Assembly (NCBI GenBank): GCA_044448905.1
Contig: JBIOHJ010000023.1
Coordinates: 1 to 29,848, forward strand
Direction of reading: 5' to 3'
From: JBIOHJ01 sp044448905
Lineage (GTDB): Bacteria > Bacteroidota > Bacteroidia > AKYH767-A > OLB10
DNA: 29,848 bases
Under the pieces are notes generated by a model. That model worked only from the letters and a program-made list of their open reading frames with translations, searched no databases and had not been told where the DNA came from. This document shows positions 22,792 to 29,848 of the stretch, piece by piece. Made by a program: the position numbers and the translations under genes. Positions within the stretch are counted from its first letter, which is position 1, and the number at the start of each line of letters is the position of its first letter.

Positions 22792-22923
22792 ATGAAAATC
22801 AGTAAAAACAAATCAGGCAAAACCGCAAAACCCGCAACCAAATCAAAGCACAAAACAGAGAAAATGCGGATTAACGTTCACCCTGATGAAGTATTCAAAG
22901 TTCTATTATCAAAGCCTAAATAA
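22792..22923 (+). CDS. 43-residue basic protein downstream of the transposase
   Basis: ATG at 22792 opens a 43-codon frame, MKISKNKSGKTAKPATKSKH, with 11 Lys in the first 24 residues, then MRINVHPDEVFKVLLSKPK. The basic tail followed by PDEVFKVLL resembles small accessory proteins that I recall next to ISXO2-like transposases in Bacteroidota, but I cannot name a family. It has its own perfect -7 box at leaderless distance, which supports expression. Inside the IS boundaries; a DNA-binding role is a guess from charge. Confidence 0.55.
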   Translation: MKISKNKSGKTAKPATKSKHKTEKMRINVHPDEVFKVLLSKPK

Positions 22924-23117
22924 CAACCAGAGAAACCCGCACACTAAAATGTGTAATGTAATGTAACAAAGGCAAGCAAAGTTTAAAGTCACGCCAACAG
23001 GCAAAAACCACGCACCAACAACAGCAGTTACATTCGTTCCTTCTTTTAATCTGCCAACAGTTATTTAGCACAAAGCGGAAACCCAAAAACCCGCTAACAT
23101 TACCCCTCAAATCAAAG
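22924..23117. other. Right non-coding arm of the IS element
   Basis: 194 bp between the 43-codon ORF and the right inverted repeat, rich in AAC/CAA words. A 64-codon minus-strand frame here is Cys/Trp-rich and not protein-like, so no gene is called. Confidence 0.5.
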
Positions 23118-23142
23118 TTGTTTAAACTCGGTAGTTATTGCC
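23118..23142 (-). repeat. Right terminal inverted repeat of the IS1595 element
   Basis: Read on the minus strand it is GGCAATAACTACCGAGTTTA then AACAA, 21 of 25 positions identical to the left end. Confidence 0.85.
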
Positions 23143-23150
23143 AATGTAGT
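23143..23150. repeat. Target-site duplication, right copy
   Basis: AATGTAGT, identical to 21038-21045. Confidence 0.85.
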
Positions 23151-23313
23151 AGAAATAAATTATCCGTATGTAAACGATTATAAACGATTCTTTACGATAG
23201 TATCCGAAAAAACTCCGGCTTCGGAAAAACGGCACCTACATATTTGCACCGTCAAATTCATAAAAAAAAAATTATAAATCAAATTAAGTTAAACAATCAA
23301 AAACAAAAACAAC
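23151..23313. other. ssb upstream region with short repeats
   Basis: It contains a direct repeat TAAACGATTATAAACGATT plus TTTACGAT (about 23170-23199), a small hairpin TCCGAA..TTCGGA, and CATATTTGC, a one-mismatch -7 box about 65 nt before the ssb start. The promoter assignment is weak. No gene is seen. Confidence 0.35.
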
Positions 23314-23652
23314 ATGAACAATTTAAGAAACAGCGTAAGGCTGATCGGAAATCTGGGTGCAGCACCCGAAGTGAAAAACCTTGACAAAGGAAACAAAGTA
23401 GCGCGTATTAATATGGCTACTAACGAAACCTACACCAACGCAAAGGGTGAAAGGGTAACTGAAACCACCTGGCACAATTTAGTTGCATGGGGAAAAACTG
23501 CAGAAATCGCAGAAAAATACCTTGACAAAGGCAGTGAAGTTGTCATTGAAGGTAAACTTAACAGCCACAGTTATACCGATAAAGAAGGTGTAAAAAAACA
23601 TGTGACTGAAGTTGTAGTCAATGAAATTTTGATGCTGGATAAAAAGAGTTAA
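23314..23652 (+). CDS. ssb: Single-stranded DNA-binding protein, short form
   Basis: The 112 residues form one OB fold: NNLRNSVRLIGNLGAAPEVK, NKVARINMATNETY, TTWHNLVAWGKTAEIAEKYL, KGSEVVIEGKLNSHSYTDK and TEVVVNEILML. It binds single-stranded DNA, normally as a tetramer, in replication and repair. Housekeeping SSBs add a flexible linker and an acidic tail ending DDxPF that recruits partner proteins; this one stops right after the OB fold at LDKKS, so it cannot recruit partners in the usual way and may be a secondary SSB. It stands beside the IS element and is followed by a strong intrinsic terminator. Confidence 0.93.
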   Translation: MNNLRNSVRLIGNLGAAPEVKNLDKGNKVARINMATNETYTNAKGERVTETTWHNLVAWGKTAEIAEKYLDKGSEVVIEGKLNSHSYTDKEGVKKHVTEVVVNEILMLDKKS

Positions 23653-23673
23653 AACTTCATCAGCTCCAAAAAG

Positions 23674-23715
23674 AAAAAAGCCATCCGTCAATTGACGGAT
23701 GGCTTTTTTTATTTT
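23674..23715 (+). terminator. Intrinsic terminator of ssb
   Basis: Perfect inverted repeat centred at 23691/23692: AAAAAAGCCATCCGTCA paired with its complement TTGACGGATGGCTTTTTT, followed by more T's. GC-rich stem and T-tract lie 22 nt after the ssb stop. The A-tract on the left makes it potentially bidirectional. Confidence 0.92.
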
Positions 23716-23717
23716 TT

Positions 23718-23725
23718 TAAATTTG
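23718..23725 (+). promoter_or_regulatory. -7 box upstream of the DUF1801 gene
   Basis: TAAATTTG, a perfect TAnnTTTG, 20 nt before the ATG at 23746, directly after the ssb terminator. The -33 region falls inside the T-tract, so it cannot be judged. Confidence 0.5.
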
Positions 23726-23745
23726 TAGTCTAACCCTCAATCAAT

Positions 23746-24372
23746 ATGACAACAAAAGATAAACGCATTGATGCTTACATTGCAAAAGCGCAACCCTTTG
23801 CCCAGCCGGTAATGAAAAAATTACGTGAGCTAGTTCACAAAGCATGTCCCGAAGTAATTGAAACAATAAAATGGGGAATGCCCAGTTTTGAATACAAAGG
23901 ACCCTACTTTGGTTTCGCTGCTTTCAAACAACATTGTGTTGCCGGTTTCTGGAAATCGAAATTGATTAGCGATCCTAAAGGTTATCTCGGTGAAAGGAAA
24001 AACCAGGGTGGCGAAGCCATGGGAAATTTCGGATGCATGAAATCAATGAAAGACCTTCCGCCAGACAACGCAATAATTGATTTTTTAAAACAGGCAAAAA
24101 AATTAAATGATGATGGAATAAAAATTGAAAAAAAACCAAAGTCCCAAAAAGAATTAATAATTCCAAGAGAATTAACTGCAGCAATCAGTAAAAACAAAAA
24201 AGCAAAAGAAACTTTTGATGGCTTTCCCCCATCGCAAAAACGTGAATATGCCGAATGGATTTCTGAAGCAAAAACGGATGAAACAAAAAGCAAACGATTA
24301 TCAACTGCTATTGAATGGATGGAAGAAGGCAAGCCAAGAAATTGGAAATACATGCAACAATACAAAAAGTGA
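23746..24372 (+). CDS. DUF1801 / YdeI (OmpD-associated-like) protein
   Basis: The 208 residues have a DUF1801 (YdhG-like) N-terminal domain (about 5-115: IDAYIAKAQPFAQPVMKKLR, IKWGMPSFEYKGPYFGFAAF, HCVAGFWKS, MGNFGCMKSMKDLPPD) and a YdeI-type C-terminal helical part (about 138-205: LIIPRELTAAISKNKKAKET, FPPSQKREYAEWISEAKTDE). Both are common in Bacteroidota and of unknown function; the DUF1801 fold is frataxin-like, which does not by itself assign a role. Cytosolic, no signal peptide. It is a single-gene unit between the ssb terminator and the convergent nucleoside-recognition gene (10 nt away). The C-terminal part resembles that of the protein at 15590-16102. Confidence 0.88.
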   Translation: MTTKDKRIDAYIAKAQPFAQPVMKKLRELVHKACPEVIETIKWGMPSFEYKGPYFGFAAFKQHCVAGFWKSKLISDPKGYLGERKNQGGEAMGNFGCMKSMKDLPPDNAIIDFLKQAKKLNDDGIKIEKKPKSQKELIIPRELTAAISKNKKAKETFDGFPPSQKREYAEWISEAKTDETKSKRLSTAIEWMEEGKPRNWKYMQQYKK

Positions 24373-24382
24373 TTGCGCAGTT

Positions 24383-25816
24383 TCAAAAATATATCTTACA
24401 CACAAATATTGCTGTGATCACACAAACCAGGTCTACCAGGAGCATGATGCCAAGAGTATATCTCGTTTCTTTCACATTCACTGACCCGAAATAAAGGGCT
24501 ATCACATAAAAAGTAGTTTCTGCAGCTCCCTGGAACAGGCAAACCAATTGACCGGTTAATCCATCAGCACCGTAAGTTTTCATTGCATCGAGCATAAAGC
24601 CGCGCGAACCGCCCGCGCTGAACGGGCGCATCAATGCCACCGGTATTGCATTTATGACTTCCTGATCGACATTAAAAAGATTCAGTACTGCAGTTACACC
24701 GCTCATCACAATTGACATTAATCCCGAATTGCGGAATATGCTGAGTACAACAAGCATCGCAACCATGTAAGGCAGCACGCGCAGGCCGGTTGTAAATCCT
24801 TCTTTTGCCCCAGTGACAAATGAATCAAAAATATTTGTCTGGTTTTTTTTGAAAATTTTTTCGTGAACAATGCTATACACTACAATCAGCAAAATGATCA
24901 GCAGCAAAACACCATTGCTTAGGTTGCCCGTAAAATGTATTTTACTTATCCCACTGAGGCGGTTGATGTAAAATAAAAGGAAAGCGATAACAGCGCTTAC
25001 TGAAGTAATAAAAACAATTACAATCCAGTTCAAAAGATTAATGCGTTGTTTGATGCTGACAAAAATTAAAGCAGCAAGTGTTCCGATGAATGATGTGATG
25101 ATGCAAGGCAACATAATATCGGCAGGATTGCTTGCATTCTGTGCAGCACGATAACCGATTATGGATGTTGGTATCAGTGTAAGCCCGGCAGCATGCAGAC
25201 AGAGAAACATAATCTGGCTATCTGAAGCGCGCTCCTTGTTTGGGTTGCTTTCCTGCATGCTTTCCATGGCTTTTAAACCAAAAGGAGTAGCCGCATTATC
25301 AAGTCCGAGAAAGTTTGCTGCAAAGTTCATAGTCATAAAACCATAGGCAGGATGACCAGGAGAAAGTCCGGGAAAGATTTTCACAAAAAGTGGAGTAAGA
25401 AACCTGGCAAGTTTTGTTATTGCGTTCGAATCACTGAGAAGATGCAACAGTCCGCAAAAGAATGTGAGATAACCAATAAGGGGAAGCCAAAGGTCAGTGA
25501 TAGTATTTTTGCAGGTCATAAAAATACCATCAGCAGATTGTTTTCCTGAATACACTTCTACCACTCCTTTATCTGATAAACGATACAAAGAATCGTTCTG
25601 CTGAAAACCTGTTGCCTTGTTTGACACGATAGCAGCGAAGAGCAAAGAATCTTTTAACTGAAATTCTTCAGCAGGAAATTCAGCAGCCAGCTGTGGATCA
25701 TTCTGAGAGCCATTCACTACACTGCTAAGCGTATATATGCGCCCGGCAGCGAGCAAATAAAAAAGATAAAGAATACTGCCCGCAAGTATGTAAGACCAGA
25801 ACCTGCTTAATGCCAT
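24383..25816 (-). CDS. Nucleoside-recognition (Gate/SpmA-SpmB fusion) membrane protein
   Basis: The 477 residues form a polytopic inner-membrane protein with two Gate domains. The first half (about 120-250) has LWLPLIGYLTFFCGLLHLLS, MNFAANFLGLDNAATPFGLK and LCLHAAGLTLIPTSIIGYRA, matching SpmA; the second (about 320-475) has SFVTGAKEGFTTGLRVLPYM, ALMRPFSAGGSRGFMLDAMK and LFQGAAETTFYVIALYFGSV, matching SpmB. A soluble region (about 35-110) follows the first membrane segment. In Firmicutes SpmA and SpmB serve spore core dehydration, but in non-sporulating Bacteroidota the fused form has no proven substrate; nucleoside transport is only suggested by the domain name. It is monocistronic, convergent with the DUF1801 gene. 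Confidence 0.92.
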   Translation of the reverse strand: MALSRFWSYILAGSILYLFYLLAAGRIYTLSSVVNGSQNDPQLAAEFPAEEFQLKDSLLFAAIVSNKATGFQQNDSLYRLSDKGVVEVYSGKQSADGIFMTCKNTITDLWLPLIGYLTFFCGLLHLLSDSNAITKLARFLTPLFVKIFPGLSPGHPAYGFMTMNFAANFLGLDNAATPFGLKAMESMQESNPNKERASDSQIMFLCLHAAGLTLIPTSIIGYRAAQNASNPADIMLPCIITSFIGTLAALIFVSIKQRINLLNWIVIVFITSVSAVIAFLLFYINRLSGISKIHFTGNLSNGVLLLIILLIVVYSIVHEKIFKKNQTNIFDSFVTGAKEGFTTGLRVLPYMVAMLVVLSIFRNSGLMSIVMSGVTAVLNLFNVDQEVINAIPVALMRPFSAGGSRGFMLDAMKTYGADGLTGQLVCLFQGAAETTFYVIALYFGSVNVKETRYTLGIMLLVDLVCVITAIFVCKIYF

Positions 25817-25956
25817 GTTTTGTCGGGGAAATAAAATTATTGCGCTTCAAAGAAAAGAAGAAATCAATACCAAAAATAACGCTGCCCGATCAAATTGTCA
25901 ACGTTGGAAATCTTAAAAAAATTCAATCTTATTGTTCGTAAATCGGCATAGTAAAT

Positions 25957-28900
25957 CTAATAAGAAAGAATGCTTCCCAGCCACTTCTCCACTTCTTCCA
26001 CTTTCATATTCTTTCTTTTCGCATAATCTTGCACCTGGTCTTTTTCAATTTTACCAACAGAAAAATAATGTGCATCAGGATGCGCAAAATATAACCCGCT
26101 TACTGCTGCTGTTGGATACATCGCCAAGCTTTCCGTCAAAATAATTCCTGTGTTTTTTTCTACATCTAACAATTTCCACAAAGTAATTTTTTCTGTGTGG
26201 TCGGGTTGCGCGGGATATCCCGGTGCAGGGCGAATTCCCTGGTATTTTTCTTTGATGATTTCTTCGTTGGTCAGTTTTTCATCTTTTGCATATCCCCAGA
26301 ATTCTGTGCGCACTTTTTTATGCATCAGTTCTGCAAGTGCTTCGGCTAACCGGTCGGCAAGCGCTTTGAGCATGATGGAAGAATAATCATCGTGGTCTTT
26401 TTCAAATTTCTCAATCCATTTTTCTATTCCAAATCCTGTAGAAACCGCAAAAGTTCCGATGTAATCAGTCTGTGGTTTGACAAAATCTGCCAACGCTACA
26501 TTTTTTTGTTCCGATGATTTTTGAGATTGCTGCCGGATAGTATGAAAAGTTGCAAGTTGCTTCTTCTCATTCTCATCATAAACTAAAATATCATCGCCCA
26601 CACTATGCGCAGGAAAAATTCCAATCACTCCTTTTGCTGTCAGCCATTTTTCTCTGATTATTTTTTGCAGCATATCTTGTGCTTCATCAAATAATTTTTT
26701 TGCTTCTGCTCCGCGTTCTTCATTATCAAAAATTTTAGGATAGCTGCCTTTCATTTCCCAACTGATAAAGAAAGGAGTCCAGTCAATGTATTGTGAAATT
26801 TCCTCTAGTGAATAATCATCAAAAACTTTTATGCCAATAAAATTGGGTTTGGAAACAATAACGCCATTTAATTCAAATTTACTTTCTCTTGCTTTAGCGA
26901 TCGAAATATAATTGCTCTTTGCACGGTCGGTTTTATGATACTCACGTGTGCGGGCGTTCTCTGCTTTTATTTGTTTCACAAAATTTGCTTTCAATTCTTT
27001 TGAAAGAAGATTGCTTACCACAGGCACACTACGGGATGCATCATTGACATGGACAACTGTATGCTCATAGTGCGGTTCTATTTTTACTGCGGTATGAACT
27101 TTGCTTGTTGTTGCACCGCCAATCAATAAGGGGATAGTAAACCCTTCACGTGCCATTTCCTTTGCAACATGCACCATTTCATCGAGTGAGGGAGTAATCA
27201 ACCCGCTTAATCCAATAATGTTTACTCCATGTTCTTTAGCTGATGAAAGAATTTTTTCACATGGCACCATCACGCCCAAATCAACAATGTCATAACCATT
27301 GCAAGCCATCACCACACCTACAATATTTTTCCCGATGTCGTGCACATCACCCTTTACTGTTGCCAATAAAACTTTTCCGTTTTTTGAGCCAACTACCTTT
27401 TCTTTTTCTAAATATGGTTGCAAGTACGCAACTGCTTTTTTCATTACACGTGCACTCTTCACCACTTGCGGCAAAAACATTTTTCCTGAACCAAACAAAT
27501 CGCCTACTACATTCATTCCTGCCATCAGCGGACCTTCAATTATGTGTAATGGTTTTTCATATTTCCCTCGCGCTTCTTCAATATCCGTTTCAATAAAATC
27601 GGTAATTCCTTTTACTAATGAATGTGAAATGCGATCTTCAACCGTTCCTCTTCTCCACTCTTCATCTTTTACATCTTTTTCTTTCCCCGCACCTTTTACC
27701 TTTTCTGCATGATTAATTAATCGCTCCGTTGCATCTTCTCTCCTGTCCAACAAAACATCTTCAACGAGTTCTAATAATTCTTTTTCAATTTCATCATACA
27801 CTATAAGTTGTGATGGATTTACGATTCCCAAATCCATTCCGTTTTTTATTCCGTGATAAAGAAAAGCCGCGTGAATAGCTTCGCGCACATGGTCGTTGCC
27901 ACGAAATGAAAATGAAACGTTACTAACGCCTCCGGAAATTTTTGCATGCGGCAAATTTCCTTTAATCCATTTTGTTGCTTCAAAATAACTCAACGCATTT
28001 TTTCTATGTTCTTCCATTCCTGTTGCAACCGGAAAAATATTCGGGTCGAAGATGATATCCTGCGGAGGAAATTTTATTTTACTGACAAGAATATCATATG
28101 CACGTTTTGCAATTTCAATTCTGCGTGGTGTGGTGTCCGCCTGTCCCTGTTCGTCAAATAACATTACAATAACTGCTGCTCCGTATTTTTTTACCGTCTT
28201 AGCTTCGTGGATAAATTGCTCTTCACCGCCTTTAAGCGAAATTGAATTTACAATTGGTTTTCCCTGCGTGCATTTTAACCCTGACTCAATGGCTTCAAAC
28301 TTCGATGAATCAATCATCACAGGAACTTTGGAAATGTCGGGTTCACTGGCGATAAGATTTAAAAATTTTGTCATTGCAAAATTGGCATCCAGCATTCCTT
28401 CGTCCATATTTACGTCAATTGCCTGTGCGCCTCCATCTACCTGCTCTTTTGCCACGCTTAATGCCTCTTCGTATTTTTCATCTTTAATTAAACGAAGAAA
28501 TTTTTTGGAACCGGTAACATTTGTCCGTTCGCCAACATTCATAAAATTTGAATCGGGGCGATATGTTACTGCTTCCAATCCGCTCAGGCGCAAATATTTT
28601 TCTACTGCTGGAATTTTTCGTGGAGGAGTTTTTCGCGCATGTTCAGCAATGTGTTTGATATGTTCGGGAGTTGTGCCACAACATCCACCTACAATATTTA
28701 CAAAACCGCTTTCGAGAAAATCATGAATGTCTGCGCCCATGTGTTCGGGAGTTTCGTCATATTCCCCAAACTGATTTGGTAAACCTGCATTCGGATAACA
28801 GGAAATAAAAAATGGCGCTTTTTCAGAAAGCTCTTCGAGATATGGACGCATTTCTTTCGCGCCAAGCGCACAGTTCAAACCGATGCTCAATAAATCAACA

Positions 28901-29589
28901 TGCGAAACAGAATTTAAAAATGCTTCAACGGTTTGTCCTGATAAGGTTCTTCCGCTCGCATCGGTGATTGTTCCACTCACCATAATAGGAAGTGAACTAT
29001 TCTTTTCTTCAAACACAGTTTGAATTGCAAACAGGGCTGCCTTCGCATTAAGTGTATCAAAAATTGTTTCCACCAAAAGCAAATCAACACCACCATCCAT
29101 TAAACCTTTTACTTGTTCGATGTATGCTTCAACTACTTCATCAAAAGTTACAGCACGAAAACCCGGGTCTGATACTTTTGGTGAAAGAGATAATGTCCTG
29201 TTAGTCGGTCCCAATGCACCTGCAACATAAGCTGAATTCTCACTATTAAATTCTTTGACTGCTTGTTTCGCAATTTTCGCAGCTTCAAAATTTAATTCAT
29301 AAGCCAACTCTTCCATGTGATAATCCGCCAACGAAATTTTTTGCGCATTGAAAGTATTTGTTTCAATTATATCAGCACCGGCTTCGAGATATGCTTTGTG
29401 AATGTCTTTGATAATTTGCGGTTGTGTCAATGAAAGTAAGTCGTTGTTGCCTTTCAAATCACTTTTCCAATCCTTGAAACGCTCGCCCCGATAACCACTT
29501 TCGTCCAACTTGTATCGTTGAATCATAGTGCCCATTGCGCCATCAATGACCAAAATTCTTTTTTGTAATTCTATTTTTATTTTACTCAT
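25957..29589 (-). CDS. metH: Cobalamin-dependent methionine synthase, full length
   Basis: MetH transfers a methyl group from 5-methyltetrahydrofolate to homocysteine through methylcobalamin. The 1210 residues hold all four modules. Homocysteine module (1-320): zinc ligands C240 in GLNCALG and C303/C304 in GGCCGTTPEH. Folate module (about 340-620): SNFMNVGERTNVTGSKKFLR, AIDVNMDEGMLD. Cobalamin module (about 650-880): lower axial ligand H750 in GDVHDIGKNIVG, plus GLSGLITPSLDEMV. Activation module (about 900-1210): RPAPGYPAQPDHTEK and TAAVSGLYFAHPDAHYFSVG, which bind SAM for reductive reactivation. Residues about 632-645 (KGAGKEKDVKDEEW) are a charged linker. Expression should be controlled by the SAM-I riboswitch directly upstream, closing the loop between methionine/SAM supply and this enzyme. 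Confidence 0.97.
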   Translation of the reverse strand: MSKIKIELQKRILVIDGAMGTMIQRYKLDESGYRGERFKDWKSDLKGNNDLLSLTQPQIIKDIHKAYLEAGADIIETNTFNAQKISLADYHMEELAYELNFEAAKIAKQAVKEFNSENSAYVAGALGPTNRTLSLSPKVSDPGFRAVTFDEVVEAYIEQVKGLMDGGVDLLLVETIFDTLNAKAALFAIQTVFEEKNSSLPIMVSGTITDASGRTLSGQTVEAFLNSVSHVDLLSIGLNCALGAKEMRPYLEELSEKAPFFISCYPNAGLPNQFGEYDETPEHMGADIHDFLESGFVNIVGGCCGTTPEHIKHIAEHARKTPPRKIPAVEKYLRLSGLEAVTYRPDSNFMNVGERTNVTGSKKFLRLIKDEKYEEALSVAKEQVDGGAQAIDVNMDEGMLDANFAMTKFLNLIASEPDISKVPVMIDSSKFEAIESGLKCTQGKPIVNSISLKGGEEQFIHEAKTVKKYGAAVIVMLFDEQGQADTTPRRIEIAKRAYDILVSKIKFPPQDIIFDPNIFPVATGMEEHRKNALSYFEATKWIKGNLPHAKISGGVSNVSFSFRGNDHVREAIHAAFLYHGIKNGMDLGIVNPSQLIVYDEIEKELLELVEDVLLDRREDATERLINHAEKVKGAGKEKDVKDEEWRRGTVEDRISHSLVKGITDFIETDIEEARGKYEKPLHIIEGPLMAGMNVVGDLFGSGKMFLPQVVKSARVMKKAVAYLQPYLEKEKVVGSKNGKVLLATVKGDVHDIGKNIVGVVMACNGYDIVDLGVMVPCEKILSSAKEHGVNIIGLSGLITPSLDEMVHVAKEMAREGFTIPLLIGGATTSKVHTAVKIEPHYEHTVVHVNDASRSVPVVSNLLSKELKANFVKQIKAENARTREYHKTDRAKSNYISIAKARESKFELNGVIVSKPNFIGIKVFDDYSLEEISQYIDWTPFFISWEMKGSYPKIFDNEERGAEAKKLFDEAQDMLQKIIREKWLTAKGVIGIFPAHSVGDDILVYDENEKKQLATFHTIRQQSQKSSEQKNVALADFVKPQTDYIGTFAVSTGFGIEKWIEKFEKDHDDYSSIMLKALADRLAEALAELMHKKVRTEFWGYAKDEKLTNEEIIKEKYQGIRPAPGYPAQPDHTEKITLWKLLDVEKNTGIILTESLAMYPTAAVSGLYFAHPDAHYFSVGKIEKDQVQDYAKRKNMKVEEVEKWLGSILSY

Positions 29590-29613
29590 AATTTTTTTTA
29601 TTCAACTTCATTC

Positions 29614-29650
29614 AAAAAAAAATCTCTTCAGCATAAGCCGAAGAGATTTT
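29614..29650 (-). terminator. Riboswitch-controlled intrinsic terminator upstream of metH
   Basis: On the minus strand AAAATCTCTTC, loop GGCTTATGCT, GAAGAGATTTT and a T-run, ending about 25 nt before the metH ATG. The word TTCGGCTTAT (29633-29642) within it can instead pair with ATAAGCCGAA (29678-29687) at the aptamer's 3' side, forming an antiterminator. Confidence 0.88.
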
Positions 29651-29681
29651 ATATGAATGTATTGAATTCAAATCTGTTTCG

Positions 29682-29795
29682 GCTTATCTGTTCCCGCCTC
29701 AATGGCGGAATTGGAATTAGCACCTTCCAGCGAAATAAATCGCTAACGGTTGCTAAGGTTTCATCGGGCCAGTCCCTCCACCTTTCTGGATAAGC
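29682..29795 (-). promoter_or_regulatory. SAM-I riboswitch (S-box) aptamer controlling metH
   Basis: The minus strand carries the S-box signature in order: AGAAAGGTGGAGGGACTGGC, CCGATGAAACC, TTAGCAACC, GGAAGGTGCTAATTCC, then GATAAG. The closing stem P1 is GCTTATC (29789-29795) with GATAAGC (29682-29688), 7 perfect pairs. With SAM bound, P1 holds its 3' strand and the terminator at 29614-29650 forms; without SAM the same strand joins the antiterminator and metH is read. This matches the known off-switch logic of SAM-I. Confidence 0.96.
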
Positions 29796-29816
29796 TAACT
29801 TGTTAAGAACGAACTG

Positions 29817-29848
29817 CAAAAATATTGTAATCTTTGTTATTTACCAAA
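29817..29848 (-). promoter_or_regulatory. Promoter of the SAM riboswitch-metH transcript
   Basis: On the minus strand -33 TTTG (29845-29848, at the window edge), a 20-nt spacer and -7 TATTTTTG (29817-29824, perfect TAnnTTTG). The transcript would start near 29810, about 15 nt before the aptamer. Confidence 0.65.

Larger units (their letters stand above)
21046..23142 (+). mobile_element. Complete IS1595-family (ISXO2-like) element, 2097 bp, with passenger ORFs
   Basis: The boundaries come from the sequence itself: 25-bp terminal inverted repeats beginning GGCA (21046-21070 and 23118-23142, 21 of 25 matches), flanked by a perfect 8-bp direct repeat AATGTAGT. Inside lies an IS1595-type transposase (21814-22737). 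Simple ISXO2-like elements are about 1 kb, so roughly half of this one is extra: small ORFs on the left, a ribbon-helix-helix gene overlapping the transposase start, and a 43-codon basic ORF on the right. IS1595 is known for members with passenger genes. Clean ends and an intact transposase suggest recent insertion. It separates the amidohydrolase operon from the ssb gene. Confidence 0.88.

Noticed and set aside
22916..23110. 64-codon minus-strand frame in the right arm of the IS
   Set aside because: Composition (CNCCCWCVVFACW) is not protein-like, and there is no promoter or family match.
29825..29836. Half-match to the LexA-like operator (GATTACAATATT) at the metH promoter
   Set aside because: Only one half-site matches and it overlaps the AT-rich -7 region; probably chance.

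Overview
The window looks like chromosomal DNA from a member of the Bacteroidota, probably uncultivated and Chitinophagales/Sphingobacteriales-like. The grounds are a type IX secretion (T9SS) sorting domain, a choice-of-anchor L surface protein, promoters with the Bacteroidota -7 box TAnnTTTG, few Shine-Dalgarno sequences, AT-rich DNA, and a fused SpmA/SpmB-type nucleoside-recognition transporter. No rRNA or tRNA gene was seen. The genus cannot be told from the sequence.

Layout. 1-3119 (-): 5' part of a very large secreted repeat protein, running off the left edge. 3367-8339 (-): tsaB, an efflux adaptor and a TolC-like outer membrane protein, with a plus-strand secreted kelch protein (5622-6851) lying between adaptor and TolC. 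8540-15593: a DNA-damage/mutagenesis cassette made of a self-cleavable LexA-like (XRE + S24) regulator, divergent from a PA0069-type radical SAM protein, a Y-family polymerase fused to a 2H-phosphoesterase domain, and a DnaE2-like polymerase. Two matching palindromic operators sit in the divergent promoter region. 15590-21014 (-): a tight run of seven genes, namely two tandem paralogous amidohydrolases, an MmcQ/YjbR protein, a Coq4-motif membrane protein, a membrane-anchored protein, a zinc-ribbon protein and a DUF1905/YdeI protein. 21046-23142: a complete IS1595-family element with 25-bp inverted ends and a perfect 8-bp target duplication (AATGTAGT). It carries a transposase translationally coupled to a ribbon-helix-helix protein, plus small passenger ORFs. 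23314-24372 (+): a short single-stranded DNA-binding protein with a strong terminator, then a DUF1801/YdeI protein. 24383-25816 (-): nucleoside-recognition membrane protein. 25957-29589 (-): full-length cobalamin-dependent methionine synthase, preceded by its own SAM-I riboswitch, antiterminator/terminator switch and promoter.

The most interesting parts are (a) the mutagenesis cassette, with its repressor-operator arrangement and the unusual polymerase/2H fusion whose second catalytic His is Tyr; (b) short palindromic repeats that have invaded protein-coding genes in frame (two in dnaE, one in tsaB, one probable in the kelch gene), resembling in principle the Rickettsia palindromic elements; and (c) the IS1595 element, whose RHH gene and small 3' gene appear to be transcribed as leaderless mRNAs, the former with a palindrome in its promoter. 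The window begins inside a 119-bp exact repeat, which may mean an assembly break.
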